From contig NZ_JAAGLY010000008.1 in NCBI RefSeq assembly GCF_010548375.1, forward strand, positions 62,001-126,000: DNA of 64,000 bases, given 5' to 3'. The notes under the pieces were generated by a model, which ran no database searches, was not told where the DNA came from, and was given only the letters and a program-made list of their open reading frames with translations. How positions within the stretch are numbered: the stretch's first letter is position 1; every line of letters starts with the position of its first letter. This document shows positions 1 through 10,291 of the stretch, piece by piece. This stretch comes from Streptomyces sp. SID13726. Its GTDB lineage: Bacteria; Actinomycetota; Actinomycetes; Streptomycetales; Streptomycetaceae. Made by a program: the position numbers and the translations under genes.

Positions 1-735
1 CCGGCTGCTGGGCTGCGGGACGGTGACACGGGTGCCCGGGACCGAGGTGGCGGTCAGGTGCAGGGGCCCGATGATCCGGCGGCGGATCTGCTCGGCGTAC
101 GACTGCCCGGTGGCCTTCTGGATCACCATGCCGGCCAACACGTAGTTGGTGTTGGAGTAGTTCCAGGAGGTGCCCGGCGCGAAGTCCGGCTTGTGGGCCA
201 TGGCGATCGCGACGAGCTGCTCGGGGCTCTTTGTGTCGTAACGGTGCTCGAAGAAGCCGTCCTTGAGGAAGTAGGTGCGCGCGAACGTCTCGTCGGACGT
301 GTAGTTGAAGATGCCGCTCGTGTGGTTGAGGAGCTGACGGAGCGTGATCCTGCCGCCGTCGTGGCCGTTGCCGTGCACCACGCCCGGCAGCCACTTCTCG
401 ACCTTGTCGTCGAGCGACAGCCGTCCCTCCGCCTCCAGTTGGAGCAGCACGGTGGAGACGAAGGTCTTGGTGATGGAGCCGACGCGGTAGCGGTCGTCCG
501 CCGAACGCGGGGCGCCCGTGCGGAGGTTGCCCGTCCCGACGGTGGTCGACCAGGTGCTCCGGCCGTCCTTCGCCGTCAGCGTCACCCCGGGCACCCCGTC
601 CCGCACGGCGGCCCGGACGGCCTGCCGGGTCGCCCCGTGGCCGTCGCCCGCGGGTGCCGCCGCCAGCGCCGGGGCGGCGAGCGCCGCCGTGAGCGCCACG
701 GTCGTCGCCGCCACCACAGTCATACGTACGGTCAT
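1..735 (-). CDS. Serine hydrolase, beta-lactamase / D-Ala-D-Ala carboxypeptidase family (partial)
   Basis: Secreted penicillin-recognising serine hydrolase (class C beta-lactamase / DD-peptidase type); the C-terminus lies beyond the window edge. The 245 visible codons start with a Sec-type signal (charged start, then an Ala/Val-rich stretch to about residue 32). The catalytic S-x-x-K motif reads SITK at residues 87-90, and the second motif Y-S-N is at 193-195. The third (H/K-x-G) motif would be outside the window. ATG at 735 is chosen because AGGGGGAA precedes it at good spacing; a second in-frame ATG at 723 is possible. Such enzymes act on cell-wall peptides outside the membrane; whether this one is a carboxypeptidase, esterase or lactamase cannot be told from the visible part. 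Confidence 0.88.
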   Translation of the reverse strand, partial: MTVRMTVVAATTVALTAALAAPALAAAPAGDGHGATRQAVRAAVRDGVPGVTLTAKDGRSTWSTTVGTGNLRTGAPRSADDRYRVGSITKTFVSTVLLQLEAEGRLSLDDKVEKWLPGVVHGNGHDGGRITLRQLLNHTSGIFNYTSDETFARTYFLKDGFFEHRYDTKSPEQLVAIAMAHKPDFAPGTSWNYSNTNYVLAGMVIQKATGQSYAEQIRRRIIGPLHLTATSVPGTRVTVPQPSSR

Positions 736-835
736 GTCTTCCCCCTGTCGTGGTCACGCTCGGCGAGCGTGATCGGCGGGAGAGACTCACCCCGGTCGGT
801 GAAGGTTGAAGCGGACAAAAGGGGTTGAGCGGCTT

Positions 836-2608
836 TCAGCCCTTCTTGAGCACCAGCTCCGTGTTCTTGTCCCCCGCGCCACCGCCGAGCTTGGTGCTCG
901 ACCCCGGGGCGTTGTAGGCGAGTTCGCGGTAGAGGGCGGCGAGGCCGGTCTGGGAGAGGTCGCCGAAGTCGGTGCGGTGCGGGGCCGCGGACTCGACCAG
1001 GGTGGTGAAGACCGACAGCGTGCCGTCCTTGTTGTCCACCAGCTCGATGACCCGCGCCAGGTGCGGGAAGTCGATGTGCGAGGCGGTGGAGATCTCCCAG
1101 AACGAGCGGCCGTCGGGCGCCGAGTGCGGGGTGATCTCGTTGCGGTGGATGTGTCCGTTGACCCAGGCCAGGACGTTGCGGTGGCTGCCGAGGAGGGCGA
1201 TGACCTCGTCGCCGCTGTGCCGGCGCTCGCCGGGGGCGGCCGGGTCGGGGCGGGTGTTGTCCATCGAGGTGCTGGTGTGGTGGCTGAAGATCACCGCGTA
1301 CGAGTCCTTGTTCTCGCGCAGTGTCCGGTCCAGCCACTTCAGCTGGGCGGAGCCGATGGACCCCTGGTAGTGGCCGCCCGGGTCGGTGGTGTCGAGGCTG
1401 ATGCCGATGACGTCGTCGGCGACGCGGAAGCTGTAGTACTGGGTGCCCGCTTCGAGGTTGGCCGTGGAGTAGCCGTGCCCGACCGGGCCCACGCCCCGGT
1501 GGGCGGGGTCGAGGTGGGCCTTGAGGTAGTCGCGGGCGGTGTAGGGGGCGCGCCGCTCGTCGGGGGTGACCGAGCGCATGTCCCGGGTGTGCGACTTGAG
1601 CAGGTCGCGGAAGGCGTGGCCCAGCGGGTCGGAGGCCTTCTGGACCATCTTCTGGAGCTTCCTGGACTCGGACGCGGACAGCGACATCAGCTTCTTGCCG
1701 CCGACGGCGTACTCGGCGAGCCAGGAGTCGCCGTGGCCGTAGCAGCCCAGCGGCAGGGTGTCGTGGTTGCCGACCGTGGAGTACCAGGGGATGTTGAGGC
1801 CGGGGCTGTTCACCTGCCGTACGGCGGCGGCGAGATAGCCCGGCAGGTGCGGGAAGCCGTACTGCTTGTCGGTGTCGCGGGCGGCCGAGTCGGCCTGCCA
1901 GTACAGCTTGAGACCGCTGTTCTGGACGCCCTCGTAGTGGCGCGGGTCACCGGAGTTGGGGGTGACCCGGCCGCCGCTCATGACGGTGAGGAACCAGTCC
2001 AGCTCGGTCTTGGAGTTGTTGTCCGTGTTGTCGCCGGTCGTCATGGCGAACTGGAGCGGGGCGCCGGTGACGGGGGCGCCGCGCAGCGCGTTGATCCGCT
2101 CGACGAGCGAGATCGCGCCGGGCACGGTCAGCGCCTCCTGCGGCCGCCAGGAGTGCACGTCGGCCGAGCGCACGTACTCCAGGCGCATCGGGTGCTGGAC
2201 GTCCATCAGGTGCAGGTCGGTGAGCTGCACGAACGCGGCGAGCGAGGTGCGGCGGCCGGCCCGGCCGGTCTTCGGGGCGGCGAGCTCGGAGCGGACCTTG
2301 CGGCTCCAGCCGGCCCCGTCGGCGAGCCGCCGGTAGCCGGAGCCCGCGCGCGGGGCGGCGACGGAGGCCACGGTGGTGCCGCGGGTGTAAGGGGCGAGCG
2401 GGGCCTCGACCGGGGCCTTGCGTGACTGGGCCACGGGGGCCTCGGCGGCGGCCGGGGCAGCGGGGGCGGCGGCGGTCGCGGCCTCGCTGTCGGTGGGCCG
2501 CAGGGAGTAGCCGACACCCACGGAGACGGCGGCCGCTCCGGTGGCGGCGAGGACGGTACGACGGTGGACCCCCAGCGCGTTGCTGGCGACAGAGCGTATG
2601 CGCGACAT
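836..2608 (-). CDS. Tat-exported metallophosphoesterase (TIGR03767-like)
   Basis: Calcineurin-like metallophosphoesterase of about 590 residues. The N-terminus has a twin-arginine signal (HRRTVLAATG around residue 15) and an Ala-rich segment, so export through Tat in folded form is expected. Metal-binding motifs are in order: D-L-H at 131-133, a GDN motif in TTGDNTDNN, GNHD at 280-283, then SHH, and GHIH at 485-488. This matches the actinobacterial TIGR03767 metallophosphoesterase family in motif order and length. The substrate is unknown; a phosphomonoester or phosphodiester is expected. The ATG at 2608 is the natural start for the Tat signal. The 242 bp between this gene and the Nudix gene hold no other convincing ORF. 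Confidence 0.9.
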   Translation of the reverse strand: MSRIRSVASNALGVHRRTVLAATGAAAVSVGVGYSLRPTDSEAATAAAPAAPAAAEAPVAQSRKAPVEAPLAPYTRGTTVASVAAPRAGSGYRRLADGAGWSRKVRSELAAPKTGRAGRRTSLAAFVQLTDLHLMDVQHPMRLEYVRSADVHSWRPQEALTVPGAISLVERINALRGAPVTGAPLQFAMTTGDNTDNNSKTELDWFLTVMSGGRVTPNSGDPRHYEGVQNSGLKLYWQADSAARDTDKQYGFPHLPGYLAAAVRQVNSPGLNIPWYSTVGNHDTLPLGCYGHGDSWLAEYAVGGKKLMSLSASESRKLQKMVQKASDPLGHAFRDLLKSHTRDMRSVTPDERRAPYTARDYLKAHLDPAHRGVGPVGHGYSTANLEAGTQYYSFRVADDVIGISLDTTDPGGHYQGSIGSAQLKWLDRTLRENKDSYAVIFSHHTSTSMDNTRPDPAAPGERRHSGDEVIALLGSHRNVLAWVNGHIHRNEITPHSAPDGRSFWEISTASHIDFPHLARVIELVDNKDGTLSVFTTLVESAAPHRTDFGDLSQTGLAALYRELAYNAPGSSTKLGGGAGDKNTELVLKKG

Positions 2609-2850
2609 GGCGCGATCTCCCCGAGTGCGAACTGCGTCGGCAGTGGTCGCGGACGCTCGCAGTCAGTCGCAGCCGCGAACAACCCGCTCGCTCTGGATGC
2701 TTGGCACCGGGGGTGACCTGCGCGTGAACGAGACGGCAACGCGCAACGCCGATTCCCGTACGTGGATCTTGGGCCACCCTGCGTGTCCATGACTGCTCGT
2801 CGAACGGCCGGGGACCGGTCACGCGCTGTTCATCTTCCGGGGTACGACAG

Positions 2851-3342
2851 CTATTCCCCGCCCTCCGTCCCGGGACGTCCGGTCACCGGCCGCTCGCGCC
2901 ACAGCCGCAGTCCCTGGTCGACCAGGCGGACCCGGTTCAGCCCGGACACGGCGTCCAGGTCGTGCCACTGCGCCATGTCGGTGGAGCCGTTCACCTCGAA
3001 GCGCAGTTCGCCGCCGACAACCCGGGCCTCGTACACGATCCCCACCCCGTGCCGGCCGGCCTCGCGGCCGAAGCGGCGGCGGAACGTGAACAGCCGGGAG
3101 CACACGCCGAGCAGTCCGGTGACCTCGACGCGGTAGCCGGTCTCCTCCTCCACCTCCCGCAGCACGGTGTCGTACGGGTCCTCCCCGTACTCGGTGCCGC
3201 CGCCGGGCAGCGTCCACTCCGGCCGCCCCTGGTCGTCGGTCCAGCGGGCGAGCAGGACCTGCCCGTCCCGCACGCAGATCGCGTAGGCCGACAACCTCAG
3301 TCGCTTTCGCACCCGTTCGTCCCTTCTCTCCCCCACGGGCAT
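2851..3342 (-). CDS. Nudix hydrolase
   Basis: Nudix-superfamily pyrophosphohydrolase of about 163 residues. The full Nudix signature G-x5-E-x7-R-E-V-x-E-E-x-G-Y is present, from GGTEYGE through REVEEETGY, and should bind Mg2+ for cleavage of a nucleoside-diphosphate-X substrate. The specific substrate cannot be read. ATG at 3342 is preferred because GGGGAAAA lies about 8 nt upstream; a longer form from ATG 3366 lacks a ribosome binding site. The gene is divergent from the secreted subtilase at 3488, with about 145 bp between them. Confidence 0.88.
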   Translation of the reverse strand: MPVGERRDERVRKRLRLSAYAICVRDGQVLLARWTDDQGRPEWTLPGGGTEYGEDPYDTVLREVEEETGYRVEVTGLLGVCSRLFTFRRRFGREAGRHGVGIVYEARVVGGELRFEVNGSTDMAQWHDLDAVSGLNRVRLVDQGLRLWRERPVTGRPGTEGGE

Positions 3343-3487
3343 CGCGGGTTTTCCCCACACGCCCATATCGATTCGGTCAACTCTCTCTAAACATCCTTCT
3401 CATAGGTAAAGCTGAGCGATCGTCCGGGAGCACATCCGGATCACCCTCAGCTTCTTTTCCCACAAGGGACGACAACAAGGGATGCCG

Positions 3488-6400
3488 ATGACCCTCACCC
3501 CCCAGCGCGATCCCATATCGGGCGCGAGACGTGTCGCGCGCATAGCCGTGGCCGCAGGTCTGGTCGCCGCGCTCTCCGCGGCGGGGCCGATACCCATGGC
3601 CTTCTCCGCCGACGCGGGTGACACCCCCGCCGCCGACCCGGTCGTCAAGTCCGCCGACGACAAGCTCGGTTCGGACGACGCCGACGCCCTCGCCGCGGCC
3701 AAGGCCGACGGCGCCAAGAGCATCACCCTGATGGTGGCGACCGCCCCCGGCAAGACCGAGCAGGTCGCCGAGGAGCTGGACGCGGTCAAGGGCGGCTCCG
3801 TGGGCCGCACCTACGACAAGCTCGGCTACGTCCGCGCCACCGTCCCCACCGGGAAGGCCGACTCGGCCATCGCCGCCGCCGCGAAGCTGTCCTCCGTGCA
3901 CGGCATCGACGTCAAGCAGGACATCCCGCTGGACGACCCGACGCCGAGCGCCGACACCGCGAAGGGTGCCGCGAAGAAGGGCACCGCGACCTACCCGGCG
4001 CCCGGCAAGAAGACTCCCGCCGAGAACCCGTACAACCCGTCCTTCGAAACGGGCGCCGTCGACTTCGTGAAGAAGAACCCGAAGGCGGACGGCCGGGGCA
4101 TCACCATCGGCATCCTGGACTCCGGCGTCGACCTCGGTCACCCGGCCCTGCAGAAGACCACCACCGGTGAGCGGAAGATCGTCGACTGGGTGACGGCGAC
4201 CGACCCCGTCTCCGACGGCGACGCCACCTGGCGGCGGATGAACACCCCGGTCTCCGGCCCGAGCTTCACCTTCGACGGCCGTACCTGGACGGCGCCCGCC
4301 GGGTCGTACCAGGTCAACCTGTTCCGTGAGGCCGCGACCGCGGGCGGCGACGCCAAGGGCGACGCGAACCGCGACGGCGACACCACCGACACCTGGGGCG
4401 TGCTGTACGACGCCGCCGCCGGGACCGTCCGGGTCGACCTGAACAACAACCAGGACTTCAGCGACGACACGCCGATGAAGCCCTACAAGGACGGCTACCA
4501 GATCGGCTACTTCGGTACCGACAACCCGTCGACCGACGTCGTCGAGCGCCAGCCGTTCGTCGTCGAGATCCGCAAGGACGTCGTCTACGACGCCGCGGGC
4601 AGCAAGGCCGACTACGTCAACATCGGCGTCATCGAGTCCGAGCACGGCACGCACGTGGCCGGCATCACCGCCGCCAACGGCCTGTTCGGCGGGAAGATGA
4701 ACGGCGCGGCCCCGGGCGCGAAGCTCGTCTCCTCGCGCGCCTGCACCTGGACCGGCGGCTGCACCAACGTGGCGCTGACCGAGGGCATGATCGACCTCGT
4801 CGTCAACCGCGGGGTCGACATCGTCAACATGTCGATCGGCGGCCTGCCCGCGCTCAACGACGGCAACAACGCGCGCGCCGAGCTGTACACGCGCCTCATC
4901 GACACCTACGGCGTCCAGCTGGTCATCGCGGCCGGCAACGAAGGCCCCGGCGCCAACACCATCGGCGACCCGGGCCTGGCCGACAAGGTCATCTCGGTGG
5001 GCGCCGCCATCTCCAAGCAGACCTGGGCCTCCAACTACGGCTCGGTCGTGGAGAAGAAGTACGCGATGATGCCGTTCTCCTCGCGCGGTCCGCGTGAGGA
5101 CGGCGGCTTCACGCCGACGCTGTCGGCCCCGGGTGCCGCGGTCAACACCACGCAGACCTGGCTGCCGGGCTCCCCGGTCGCCGAGGCGGGCTACTCGCTG
5201 CCGGCCGGCTACTCCATGCTCCAGGGCACCTCGATGGCCTCCCCGCAGGCCGCGGGCGCGTCCGCGCTGCTGCTGAGCGCGGCCAAGCAGAAGCACATCG
5301 CGCTGACGCCGGCCACCCTGCGCACCGCCCTGACCTCGACCGCCGACCACATCAAGGGTGTGCAGGCGTACGAGGAGGGCGCGGGCCTCATCGACATCGT
5401 GGACGCCTGGAAGGCCGTCAGGGACGGTGCCACCGCCCACGAGTACACCGTCAAGGCCCCGGTCGACACCGCGCTCGACCAGCTGCTGAAGACCCCGGGC
5501 TTCGGCACCGGTCTCTACGACCGCGAGGGCGGTCTGAAGGCCGGCCAGAAGAAGACGTACGACGTCACGATCACCCGTACGTCCGGCGCGGACAAGGCGA
5601 TCCGCCACGAGCTGCGCTTCGCGAACAACGCCGGGAACACCTTCCGGATCGTCGGCTCCGACGAGGTTAAGCTGCCGCTGAACAAGCCGGTGACCGTCAA
5701 GGTCCAGGCCGCGCCGAAGTCCGCGGGCCTCAAGAGCGCGATCCTCGAGGTCGACGACCCGAGGACCGAGGGTCTCGACAAGCAGATCATGACCACGGTC
5801 GTCGTCTCGACGCCGGTGAAGTACACCTACAGCACGAAGAACACCGTGCAGCGCAACAGCACGCAGTCGTACTTCGTGACCGTGCCCGAGGGCGCCACGG
5901 CGTTCGAGGTCGCGATCGGCGGGCTCAAGGACAAGAGCCAGACGCGGTTCATCTCGATCCACCCGTACGGCGTCGCGGTCGAGGACACCGGCACCCCGTA
6001 CTGCTACAGCAACTACCCGAACACCAACGGCTGCAAGCCCGACGCGCGTTCGTACCCGAACCCGCAGGCCGGTGTCTGGGAGATCGAGGTCGAGTCGCGC
6101 CGCACCTCGCCGCTGCTCGACAACCCGTACAAGCTGGACCTGGCCGTCTACGGTGCCGCCTTCGACCCGGAGACCGTGACCGTCCCCGAGGCCAAGGCCG
6201 GTGAGCCGGTCGCCGCCTCCTGGAAGGTGACGAACAAGCTCGCCGCGATCGACGGCAAGCTGGCCGGCGGCCCGCTCGGCTCGTCCAAGTCGGCCCGCCC
6301 GACGATCGCCGAGGGCGCCGTGCAGACCAGCACGGTCGAGGTGCCCGCGGGCGCCAACTCCCTCGACGTGGCCATCGGCAACGTCTCGGACCCGTCCGCC

Positions 6401-6778
6401 GACCTCGACCTGACGGTCTACGACTCCCAGGGCACCGTGGTCGGCCAGTCCGCCGACGGCGACTCCGAGGAGTCCGTCTCGGTCGCGAAGCCTGCCGCGG
6501 GCACCTACACCGTCGAGGTCGTGGGCTACTCGGTCCCGGCCGGCTCCACGGCGTACGACTACCAGGACGTGTTCTTCTCCAGCGCCCTGGGCACGGTCAC
6601 CGTCCCGGACGCGCCGGTCAAGCTCGGCACGGGCGCCTCGACGACCGTCTCGGGCAGCGTCACCGCGCTGGCGGCCGCTCCGGAGGGCCGTGAGTTCTTC
6701 GGCCGGGTCAGCCTCGTCAACGCGCGCGGCACGGTCGCGGGCGTCGGCAGCGTGAAGATCGAGAAGGTCACGCCGTAG
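3488..6778 (+). CDS. Secreted S8 family serine peptidase (subtilase)
   Basis: Large subtilisin-like protease of about 1,096 residues. It has a signal peptide (Arg-rich N-region, hydrophobic Val/Ala core, cleavage near FSADA), a propeptide, and a catalytic domain with Asp about 211 (ILDSGVD), His about 386 (EHGTHVAG), Asn about 484 (AAGNEGPG) and Ser about 582 (GTSMASP). The roughly 175-residue insertion between Asp and His, with Asp/Asn-rich calcium-like loops (NRDGDTTD, NNNQDFSDD), and the long beta-rich C-terminal half recall tripeptidyl-peptidase II-like and other multidomain subtilases. ATG at 3488 has AAGGGA at 5 nt spacing; ATG 3482 is the alternative. The stop codon is followed by a 20-bp tandem repeat and then a terminator hairpin. 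Role: extracellular protein degradation. Confidence 0.95.
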   Translation: MTLTPQRDPISGARRVARIAVAAGLVAALSAAGPIPMAFSADAGDTPAADPVVKSADDKLGSDDADALAAAKADGAKSITLMVATAPGKTEQVAEELDAVKGGSVGRTYDKLGYVRATVPTGKADSAIAAAAKLSSVHGIDVKQDIPLDDPTPSADTAKGAAKKGTATYPAPGKKTPAENPYNPSFETGAVDFVKKNPKADGRGITIGILDSGVDLGHPALQKTTTGERKIVDWVTATDPVSDGDATWRRMNTPVSGPSFTFDGRTWTAPAGSYQVNLFREAATAGGDAKGDANRDGDTTDTWGVLYDAAAGTVRVDLNNNQDFSDDTPMKPYKDGYQIGYFGTDNPSTDVVERQPFVVEIRKDVVYDAAGSKADYVNIGVIESEHGTHVAGITAANGLFGGKMNGAAPGAKLVSSRACTWTGGCTNVALTEGMIDLVVNRGVDIVNMSIGGLPALNDGNNARAELYTRLIDTYGVQLVIAAGNEGPGANTIGDPGLADKVISVGAAISKQTWASNYGSVVEKKYAMMPFSSRGPREDGGFTPTLSAPGAAVNTTQTWLPGSPVAEAGYSLPAGYSMLQGTSMASPQAAGASALLLSAAKQKHIALTPATLRTALTSTADHIKGVQAYEEGAGLIDIVDAWKAVRDGATAHEYTVKAPVDTALDQLLKTPGFGTGLYDREGGLKAGQKKTYDVTITRTSGADKAIRHELRFANNAGNTFRIVGSDEVKLPLNKPVTVKVQAAPKSAGLKSAILEVDDPRTEGLDKQIMTTVVVSTPVKYTYSTKNTVQRNSTQSYFVTVPEGATAFEVAIGGLKDKSQTRFISIHPYGVAVEDTGTPYCYSNYPNTNGCKPDARSYPNPQAGVWEIEVESRRTSPLLDNPYKLDLAVYGAAFDPETVTVPEAKAGEPVAASWKVTNKLAAIDGKLAGGPLGSSKSARPTIAEGAVQTSTVEVPAGANSLDVAIGNVSDPSADLDLTVYDSQGTVVGQSADGDSEESVSVAKPAAGTYTVEVVGYSVPAGSTAYDYQDVFFSSALGTVTVPDAPVKLGTGASTTVSGSVTALAAAPEGREFFGRVSLVNARGTVAGVGSVKIEKVTP

Positions 6779-6858
6779 CACTGCTCCGTACGCTGTAGCA
6801 CTTCTCCGCACGTCGTAACACTTCTCCGCACGCCGTAGCACTTCTCCGTACGGCGATC
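6779..6858 (+). repeat. Four 20-bp tandem repeats directly after a stop codon
   Basis: Four consecutive 20-bp units close to CACTTCTCCGCACGCCGTAG start one base after the subtilase stop. The coding end CGCCGTAG is itself the tail of a preceding partial unit, so the array grew out of the stop-codon region. The last unit diverges at its final six bases. The array sits between the stop and the terminator hairpin and so would be part of the 3' untranslated RNA. Confidence 0.9.
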
Positions 6859-6862
6859 AAAG

Positions 6863-6890
6863 GGGCGGGCGTCCACCCGGGCGCCCGCCC
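6863..6890. terminator. Bidirectional terminator hairpin
   Basis: Perfect 9-bp inverted repeat GGGCGGGCG / CGCCCGCCC with a 10-nt loop, placed between the convergent subtilase and anti-sigma genes. There is no strong U-tract, as is common for Streptomyces terminators. Confidence 0.7.
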
Positions 6891-6901
6891 TTCGCCGTGC
6901 C

Positions 6902-7603
6902 TCAGCAGGACAGCGTGCGGGACTCGGGCAGCGCGGCGGTGACCCAGGCCCGCTCCCGGGCGACCTCCTTCTCCCCGACGGCCCAGTGGTCGGGGTTCGG
7001 GGCGCCCCCGGACACGCCGAACAGGACGCGGGTGCCCTGGGCGAGGGGGGCGGGGAGGTCGTACTCGCCGATCACGTAGGTGAGGTGGTCGAGGTCACGG
7101 GTCTGCTTGAAGTAACGGCTCACGTGCACGGTGACCTGGAGTTCCCCGGTGGCCGGGAGCTTCTTCACGACGGTCACCTCGCCCTCGGCGACCGTGGTGG
7201 CGCAGGCCAGGTACACCGGGGTGCCGAAGCGGACGCCGGCGTCCGCCTTGGAGGCGCCCGAGTCGGCCGAGCTCAGGCGGTCCGAACCACTGTGCCCGAC
7301 GAGCCAGCCGAGTCCGGTGACGACCGCGGCGACGGTGGCCACCGCGAGGGTGCCGAAGGCCAGGGCGCGGGTGCGGCGGCGGGCCCGGGAGGGTCGTAGC
7401 GGAACGGGGTCGGGGACCGGTGGCGCCGCGGTGAGCGTCTCGCCGAGGATCCCCAGCTGCTGCCTCAGCAGTGCGAGGTCGGCCTCGGCCGCCCGGTACT
7501 CGGCCATGAAGGCGCCGTCCGCGCGGGCCTGCTCGCCGGGTTCCTCGCCGGTGATCGCGGCCATGAGCGCGTCGGAGTCGTACGTCTCGTTCTCGGCGCT
7601 CAT
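6902..7603 (-). CDS. Probable membrane anti-sigma factor
   Basis: Protein of 233 residues encoded directly after the ECF sigma gene, with a single hydrophobic helix (ALAFGTLAVATVAAVVTGLG, about residues 85-107) that splits an acidic cytoplasmic N-domain from an extracytoplasmic C-domain. This is the layout of a one-pass membrane anti-sigma factor. No H-x3-C-x2-C zinc motif is visible, so it is not a ZAS-type protein. The assignment rests mainly on position and topology: the sigma stop and this ATG are separated by 1 nt (TGA-C-ATG), which implies translational coupling. The start at 7603 is preceded by GAGG inside the end of the sigma gene. Confidence 0.7.
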   Translation of the reverse strand: MSAENETYDSDALMAAITGEEPGEQARADGAFMAEYRAAEADLALLRQQLGILGETLTAAPPVPDPVPLRPSRARRRTRALAFGTLAVATVAAVVTGLGWLVGHSGSDRLSSADSGASKADAGVRFGTPVYLACATTVAEGEVTVVKKLPATGELQVTVHVSRYFKQTRDLDHLTYVIGEYDLPAPLAQGTRVLFGVSGGAPNPDHWAVGEKEVARERAWVTAALPESRTLSC

Positions 7604-7604
7604 G

Positions 7605-8126
7605 TCACACCACCTCGTCCTCGTGCAGACGGGCGCGCAGGGCCCGGACCGCCGTGTGCAGCCGGCTCTTGACCGTGCCCTCCGGGACGCCCAGCTCCCG
7701 GGCGATCGAGCGCACCGGCAGATCGGCGAAGAACCGCAGCAGGAGGACCTGGCGCTGCTGGTCGGGCAGCTCGTCCAGGCCCTGGGCCACGGCGAGGGAG
7801 AGCACGCTGGTGTCCTCCCCGGAGGGGTGCTCGTGCTGCCTGAGCGAGGCGAGCCGCTCCCCCAGCCGGTCCTGGCGCTTCCTGGCCCGGTGCCAGTCCA
7901 TGGCGAGGTTGGAGGCGACGACCGCGGCCCACGCGGACACGTCCCGCGGCGCCTCGTACCCCTTCGCCGCCCGCTCCAGCAACCGCAGGCGGACCTGCTG
8001 CACCCCGTCCGGCAGGTCCGCCTGCGGCACCCCGCCCAGCGCGAGCACGGCCCGCACCCGGCGTTCCTGTGCCGGGTCCAGAGGATCGGCGTCCTCCTGG
8101 ACCCGGCGCGCCCTTCTGCGCAGCAC
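7605..8126 (-). CDS. ECF sigma factor, SigE-family type
   Basis: Sigma-70 family protein of 173 residues with region 2 (AWAAVVASNLAMDWHRARKRQ) and region 4 (LPDQQRQVLLLRFFADLPVRSIARELGVPEGTVKSRLHTAV), the minimal ECF architecture. GTG at 8126 is chosen because GAGGGGGGTGG lies just upstream. It is co-transcribed with the membrane protein at 6902-7603, which probably holds it inactive until an envelope signal arrives. It is divergent from asd across a roughly 208-bp gap that should hold both promoters. No clear ECF-type autoregulatory promoter was found. Confidence 0.9.
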   Translation of the reverse strand: MLRRRARRVQEDADPLDPAQERRVRAVLALGGVPQADLPDGVQQVRLRLLERAAKGYEAPRDVSAWAAVVASNLAMDWHRARKRQDRLGERLASLRQHEHPSGEDTSVLSLAVAQGLDELPDQQRQVLLLRFFADLPVRSIARELGVPEGTVKSRLHTAVRALRARLHEDEVV

Positions 8127-8292
8127 AAGCCACCCCCCTCACCGCGTTTCCTCTACGACGCCGCTGCGGGCGGAAACGTTCGGCGGTTCCCCGGGAAAAT
8201 CGCGCAGAGGTGTACGTCACACCCCCCAGCAGTCCATTCCTCGGGCATGGAGCGCAAAGAATTGGACAGGCGGACCCGGGTCGGCCGCATGA

Positions 8293-9351
<1,059 letters not shown>

Positions 9352-9438
9352 GACGTGGCCGACCGCGTGGGAGCGGTGGGCGTCTTCGCGCGAAGGGTCC
9401 CGGGGACGCCGACGCGGTGAACCGGGGCCCCGCGAGCC

Positions 9439-9912
9439 CTACGGCCTGCGCACCTCGTAGAGGAAACAGCCGTACTCGACGGCCCGGACGTGGACGAGCA
9501 CCACGGACGGGTCGTCGAAGGCGTTCCGGAGTGCTTCGTCGCCGACGGTCGCGGCCAGGTGTCCGCCCAGGATGTGCCCGTCGGCGGAGTAGCGGCGGAC
9601 GGTCCGGTGGGCGTTGGCGAAGGGATAGCCGTCGCCCTCCTCCGGCCCCGCGCACTCCTCGGCGTGGATGAAGACGGGGCCCTGTTCGTCGTACGCCCCG
9701 GGCTCGGCACCGGTCTCGGCCGCCCAGCGGCGCAGGGGCGCGTAGGAGACGAGCGCGATCCGCTCCCCCGGCGCACTCCGGCGCAGACAACACCTCAGCG
9801 GCGCCCCGCCCTCGCCGTCGGTGACCGGGGCCAGGGGGCGTCCGGCGTCGTCGGCGGTGCGGAGTTCCTTGAGGACCGGGGGTGCGATGGGCCGTGCGGT
9901 GTAGGTCGTCAT
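9439..9912 (-). CDS. DUF1203-like protein
   Basis: Soluble protein of 157 residues with the features I associate with DUF1203: CCLRRS near the middle of the N-terminal half, the block ALVSYAPLRRW, and the block GPVFIHAEEC. It has no signal peptide or membrane helix. Function is unknown. It converges with asd (87-bp gap). ATG 9912 fits the conserved N-terminus MTTYTARPI. Confidence 0.75.
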   Translation of the reverse strand: MTTYTARPIAPPVLKELRTADDAGRPLAPVTDGEGGAPLRCCLRRSAPGERIALVSYAPLRRWAAETGAEPGAYDEQGPVFIHAEECAGPEEGDGYPFANAHRTVRRYSADGHILGGHLAATVGDEALRNAFDDPSVVLVHVRAVEYGCFLYEVRRP

Positions 9913-10004
9913 GGGACCAGGCTGGCGCGGTCTCGGGCTGAGTACTGGCGGGATTCGGACGTGGCTTCGGGGTTCTTGCCGTCCACCACGAACGCGAGGC
10001 CGAG

Positions 10005-10124
10005 CTACCAGGACTCGGCCTGCAAGAACAACGTGACCACCTCCACGCAGAACCAGACGATGAACACCAGACACGCAAGCCACAGCCCCCACAGGATCCA
10101 GCGGACCTCTCTTCGTATGCGCAT
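10005..10124 (-). CDS. 39-residue single-helix membrane peptide (predicted)
   Basis: A short reading frame starts with MRIRREVRW and continues as one hydrophobic Trp/Phe/Val-rich helix (ILWGLWLACLVFIVWFCVEV) to a TAG stop. The charged N-terminus followed by a 24-residue hydrophobic stretch is typical of small bitopic membrane proteins. An AGGGGG sequence lies about 12 nt upstream, a loose ribosome binding site. It lies upstream of, and on the same strand as, the DUF1203-like gene (92 bp apart). It sits in the otherwise empty 380-bp interval between that gene and the SigG-like gene. Function is unknown. Confidence 0.5.
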   Translation of the reverse strand: MRIRREVRWILWGLWLACLVFIVWFCVEVVTLFLQAESW

Positions 10125-10291
10125 GAGCGGATCATTCCCCCTCGCGGTCCTGGACCTGTCACCGGGCGTGGATCCTGGCGTCCAGGTGGAGCGCGCCGCT
10201 GTACGAAGGGGCCCCGGCAGATCGCTGTCGCGACCCTCCCGGCCCCTGTAACGTCACAGCGTCCTCGCGTTACGCAACTCCGGAGGCGCTC

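Noticed and set aside
3377-6841. Open frame of over 1,100 codons antisense to the subtilase gene
   Set aside because: It is an antisense shadow produced by strong third-position GC; the plus strand has full catalytic motifs and a signal peptide, while the antisense product is Arg/Gly/Val-rich without any domain.
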